Shown here: positions 61,201 through 64,000 of the stretch, one piece after another | How the letters are laid out: each line of letters opens with the position of its first letter | Position numbering within the stretch: the first letter of the stretch is position 1 | Assembly (NCBI RefSeq): GCF_017562075.2 | Contig: NC_054081.1 | Location: 11,096,915-11,160,914, forward strand | Source of the DNA: Anopheles merus | Taxonomy: Eukaryota > Arthropoda > Insecta > Diptera > Culicidae | Direction: 5' to 3' | Length of the DNA stretch: 64,000 bases | Made by a program: the position numbers and the translations under genes | The notes under the pieces: generated by a model | What the model saw: the letters and a program-made list of their open reading frames with translations, nothing else | Databases searched by the model: none | What the model was told of the DNA's origin: nothing

Positions 61201-61316
61201 GCTGGGGCAGCGTTGCTAGTTCCGGAACGTGCGACGACCGTCGTGCGCGCCCCAACGATTGCCAGGTAATCAATCAACCGTGGGCAGAGCGAGTCACGTT
61301 GCTGCTGTTCTGCCAT
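43267..61316 (-). CDS. Rab3-GEF: Rab3 guanine nucleotide exchange factor (MADD/DENN family)
   Basis: Activates Rab3 (and related Rabs) by GDP-GTP exchange on synaptic vesicles. Exons joined in phase: 61316-61170, 61082-60736, 60639-59779, 59671-59545, 59405-57960, [57752-57693], 57538-56759, 56675-56472, 56359-56120, 55439-55305, 54936-54430, 54314-54042, 53957-53790, 46400-46328, 46230-46184, 44031-43267; total 2039 aa without the bracketed cassette, close to the Drosophila protein. The N-terminus LCPRLIDYLAIVGAR and LPLDMVYFCQPEGCVSVG is the uDENN part; exon 3 holds cDENN (LPLELLGVDTCLRVLTLILL); exon 5 starts with dDENN. KKAAEEASKQALEASKQ, SKAVYKGTLKCLL, LKDAKKMAGGIFSGK and IRKCFTQKGGVFILEEY are conserved MADD blocks. 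The C-terminal exon begins ADQICYAVLCVFSYIAAG, then is a Gln/Pro-rich tail. A 7.4-kb intron precedes the last three exons. Confidence 0.96.
45462..46120. mobile_element. hAT-like element filled with GATTCC minisatellite (659 bp)
   Basis: Ends TAGTGGTGGGAGCTCGG and ...CTTTTCCCATTACTA, with near-duplicate 8-bp flanks AGTTATAC (45454-45461) and ATTTATAC (46121-46128). The interior is a self-complementary array of ATTCCGATTCCGGAATC-type units. It lies in the Rab3-GEF intron between exons 46230-46184 and 44031-43267. The 102-codon frame at 45572 is a repeat artefact. Confidence 0.72.
51457..51704. mobile_element. MITE of the CAGGGTTT / GTGGGACACTTT family
   Basis: TA-CAGGATTTTCCAGG at the left mirrors GGAAAACCCTG-TA at the right, with TA duplication. 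Inside both ends follow ttctcatagctgtgggacac and its inverted partner, then gaaatgaactt. It is the best-preserved family member in the window. Confidence 0.82.
52831..52890 (-). CDS. Candidate alternative terminal exon of Rab3-GEF
   Basis: On the minus strand, after a pyrimidine-rich stretch and the acceptor ggtactgctcag, a phase-0 frame encodes 19 residues (NELLLQTYQGPSPVGGSEA) and a stop. The preceding exon (53957-53790) also ends in phase 0, so joining them would give an isoform ending before the conserved HIRKCFTQKGG region. The peptide looks coding-like in an otherwise AT-rich intron. No transcript evidence. Confidence 0.3.
   Translation of the reverse strand, partial: NELLLQTYQGPSPVGGSEA
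57693..57752 (-). CDS. Rab3-GEF: In-frame 20-residue cassette exon of Rab3-GEF
   Basis: Exactly 60 bp in phase 0 (FKVQAKEIEEDLKILAPLEQ) lies between exons 59405-57960 and 57538-56759, with acceptor gttaag and donor gtgtg. Both neighbours also meet in phase 0, so it can be kept or skipped. Its acceptor has a weak pyrimidine tract, consistent with regulated splicing. It may be constitutive in this species. Confidence 0.55.
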
Positions 61317-64000
61317 CGTGACGCGCTGTTGCCGCTGCCGCTGACGTGTTGCAGAAAAAGGTAGCTACTCACCACCGGCTCCACCCGCTAATATACGGTA
61401 AAGCTAGACGCTTCCCGCTAGCGCCTGCAACGTCTGACGTCGGCTGTCCTGGCCAAATGCTAAATTTAGCAAGGGAAGCATGTATCCCGTGTGCGCAGAG
61501 TGGTTGACGTTACTTTTTCTTTCTGAAAAGAGAGATAAGAATGTACAACAAATTTATGTTGATGTACTATACTAACAAATCTAAATTAGTCTAGAATCAA
61601 TTGATCTGATATAAGTATTTTGTTTATCTATGTACATAGGCGTACGGTTTTTTTTAATATAATCATCGTACAAAAACAAGCCAGAATAATCTTTAAAAAA
61701 AAATCCGTTTATTTCCGACACACTTATGCGATACGAGCACTTTTATTTCAGTGGATCCGCACCCATCCGCCATCAATGTATTTCTCCGTATTCGTAATCT
61801 TCTTGATGCAATACAACATAACATAAATTCTTCATGATGGCCGAAGAGCTTGGTTATTCTTTCTACAATCAATCAATGAAAAAAAAACACATTTTCCAGA
61901 ACCTCTAAATACTTCAAAAATGTTTGATAGGTCCCGAGGATATTCATAGCACATCATCTCAACAATGAGTAGCGCTGCATCGTAAGAGCACAGAATATAT
62001 GTGTTATATAAATCATAGAAACATCTAAGTTGCTCTTCTCTTATGCATACATAGATGGAAGGAAGTAAACCAAAACTGCCCATAATTCTCCAGGGTCGTT
62101 CTCTCTTGGATCTGGGCTGGTCAAGCAGTAACCTTGATCCAGACAATTTGAATGTCTGCAGGGAATTCAGCTCTCCGAATTCCACAACAGCGCGTACTGC
62201 CCAAGAGATCCAGCAGCAAACACGCTGGGAAAGCGTTTCACAAAACCCATTTGCGACGGGGAAAATTCCCAAGACCGATAGGCTTTGCGCGGCTCCATTA
62301 GCTGCGAATAATATGCAGAGCCTACAACTTGTTGAAGCAAACGCAGTGGCAAATGCGAACAGCACGCGAGATAACGTAGTGTTTCATGAAATGCGCAATT
62401 TTTTATCGTGCGCCCCATGGATAATTCTCGTTTATAAAGTACGCTAAGAACACAATTATCGATCACAAGGCCACCCAGGCAATGACGTCGGTCAGCTAAA
62501 GCGCTACACAAAAATCGATAATATGTAGAATAATATCATCCACGTGGTACACGACATCCCACACAAACAAGAGACAGCTACAGGCCGTAAAAGAAAATTG
62601 ATGGACATCATTTGATGTCGTCAGTAATTGCTAGTATCGTTATCTTAACTTCCTTATACAAGCTTTTAATATAAGTATATTAGGCACACATTTTGCATCA
62701 TAAGGTACGAGTAGACTACACGCAAAGCAGCGTCGCAGGCTTTATTATATACATATAAGTTACATTCAGTTTGGAGACGATGGTGACTTCAAGAAACTCA
62801 TTCGTTAACAGGAATGAGCAGATATTTTATTAACTTTAACGAAAACTTTCATCAGTATAATATTAGACATTTCACTTTTTTGTGTATGCCAAATGAAACG
62901 AAAGATAAAAGAGGCTCTAATTCGCTTACCTTGGCAAGATGTGAACCACATGGGAAGATTCTGGTGTGTGTCTCTAAACGTTGCCAGAATGATTACTATT
63001 TAACTACACTACCATTATGGACCTACTGAAAGGGTTTTGCTAAATCTATTACCACTAACATTAATGTTACAATGCACACCTTCTACTGCTGATTGCGCTG
63101 CTGGGGCATGGTTTTTGACGCTCGACTAATTGCACCAGCCCTACTGCTGGAGCTGGAGCATATGAAACCGAACTGTTTTACATCATCTACAAACCCAGCA
63201 GAATTCTGTATTTCTCTTTCTCTCTACCCCACCACACACACGCACACTCTATCTCTTTTTCCCTTTGTAAATACGGGTCCGGACAGTGCGGTCCTGTTCG
63301 ACTGCACTGCTCGAGTTTTCGTTGTTGACTGGTTGCTTATTTTTCACACAGCCGTGGAGGAAAATAGGCACGCCATATTTGTTTCCCCCCCGATAAGCAA
63401 GCGTAGCCTCTTTCACCCAATGTGTTTCATTCCATTTCTATCCCGCTTCTAAGCATGGACAAAGCAGTGCGAGCTGTGTGTGTGTGTCTCGCTCGCAGCC
63501 TGATATAAAAACCAGGCGCAGGCGCTGCGAATTTTCTGCCCCTTTTCAGATGTACAGGAACCTGAAATAGTACAGCGCAATCCACTGCAGATGGAGCTAG
63601 TACTTATAACTTCCTACAAAATAAAAGTCTACCGTACGGTCACACTGGCAAACATCAGGACAACGATGGCACCATGCTAACCAATAGCATGTTGCATGCT
63701 TTTTTTGCATGCTGACCAGTGTTGCTGTGCCAAGTAACTCTTTGCAAAGAGGAGATGAGCTCGATTGTTCAATATCAAGTGAATTGCCAACGCTCTATGT
63801 CGCTCTGTACGCTTCTTGAGTTCCTGGCTTCTTGAGCTCCGCACGATCCTTGCGCTCGGTCACGGCTCTACACACTCCACCCATTCAATGGCGTAGCTCA
63901 TTACAACACAAACTTGTTTGAGACATAAAAATATAGGTTTTTGTTAATCATTATTTATATTTACATTTTTTCTACAATTATACTTTTTTTATGCTTGCTC
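61317..64000. other. Rab3-GEF 5' flank and unassigned sequence
   Basis: 61317 to about 61500 is likely Rab3-GEF leader; an acceptor-like ctgcaacacgtcag just upstream of the ATG hints at a 5'UTR intron. Overlapping frames at 62055-62447 (plus, 130 codons) and 61832-62365 (minus, 177 codons) are not recognised; at most one can be real. A TATA-like gatataaaa at 63502 on the plus strand could belong to a gene beyond the right edge. No repeat family match was seen. Confidence 0.4.

Noticed and set aside
61832..62447. Two overlapping ORFs of 177 and 130 codons on opposite strands
   Set aside because: Neither resembles a known family, and at most one can be real. Not called as a gene; described in the flank entry.

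Overview
The window looks like the nuclear genome of a dipteran, most likely an Anopheles mosquito. It holds intron-rich genes with canonical GT/AG sites and protein similarity to Drosophila genes, many TA-flanked MITEs, a tRNA-derived SINE of about 200 bp, and a Gypsy-type LTR element. Rab3-GEF is X-linked in Drosophila, so X linkage is plausible here, but that is inference. Nothing in the window is bacterial.

Layout. Positions 1-1169 are a partial extra copy of a segment found again at about 15527-16728. A recently inserted but broken Gypsy-type LTR retrotransposon follows (1173-8205), itself hit by a SINE and a MITE. From 9350 to 27246 lies a large palindrome: a left arm (9350-16900), a spacer of about 4 kb (16901-20870) holding two MITEs and a satellite of 15 units of 129 bp, and a right arm (20871-27246) that is the inverted, roughly 99% identical copy. 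Each arm carries one intact gene for a single-Tudor-domain protein, a relic retroelement fragment, and a 1345-bp hAT-type element with a perfect 8-bp target duplication. From 27442 to 38072 (minus strand) is a complete 10-exon nose-resistant-to-fluoxetine (NRF-6)-type membrane acyltransferase gene. From 43267 to 61316 (minus strand) is a complete orthologue of Rab3-GEF/MADD, a DENN-domain exchange factor. I could build both multi-exon genes exon by exon with phases that close exactly: 855 aa for the acyltransferase, and 2039 aa (2059 with a 20-aa cassette) for Rab3-GEF.

How it fits together. The right half is ordinary conserved euchromatin with transposon-littered introns. The left 27 kb is young, repeat-built and ampliconic. 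The two Tudor-gene copies differ at 10 bases, and all 10 change an amino acid. They differ about as much as their non-coding flanks, yet both frames stay open. The extra copy at the window's left edge predicts a third Tudor-gene copy about 5 kb upstream. The palindrome with its fast-changing Tudor-domain pair is the most interesting object in the window. The second is a set of hAT-like elements filled with self-complementary GGAGTC/GATTCC minisatellites.
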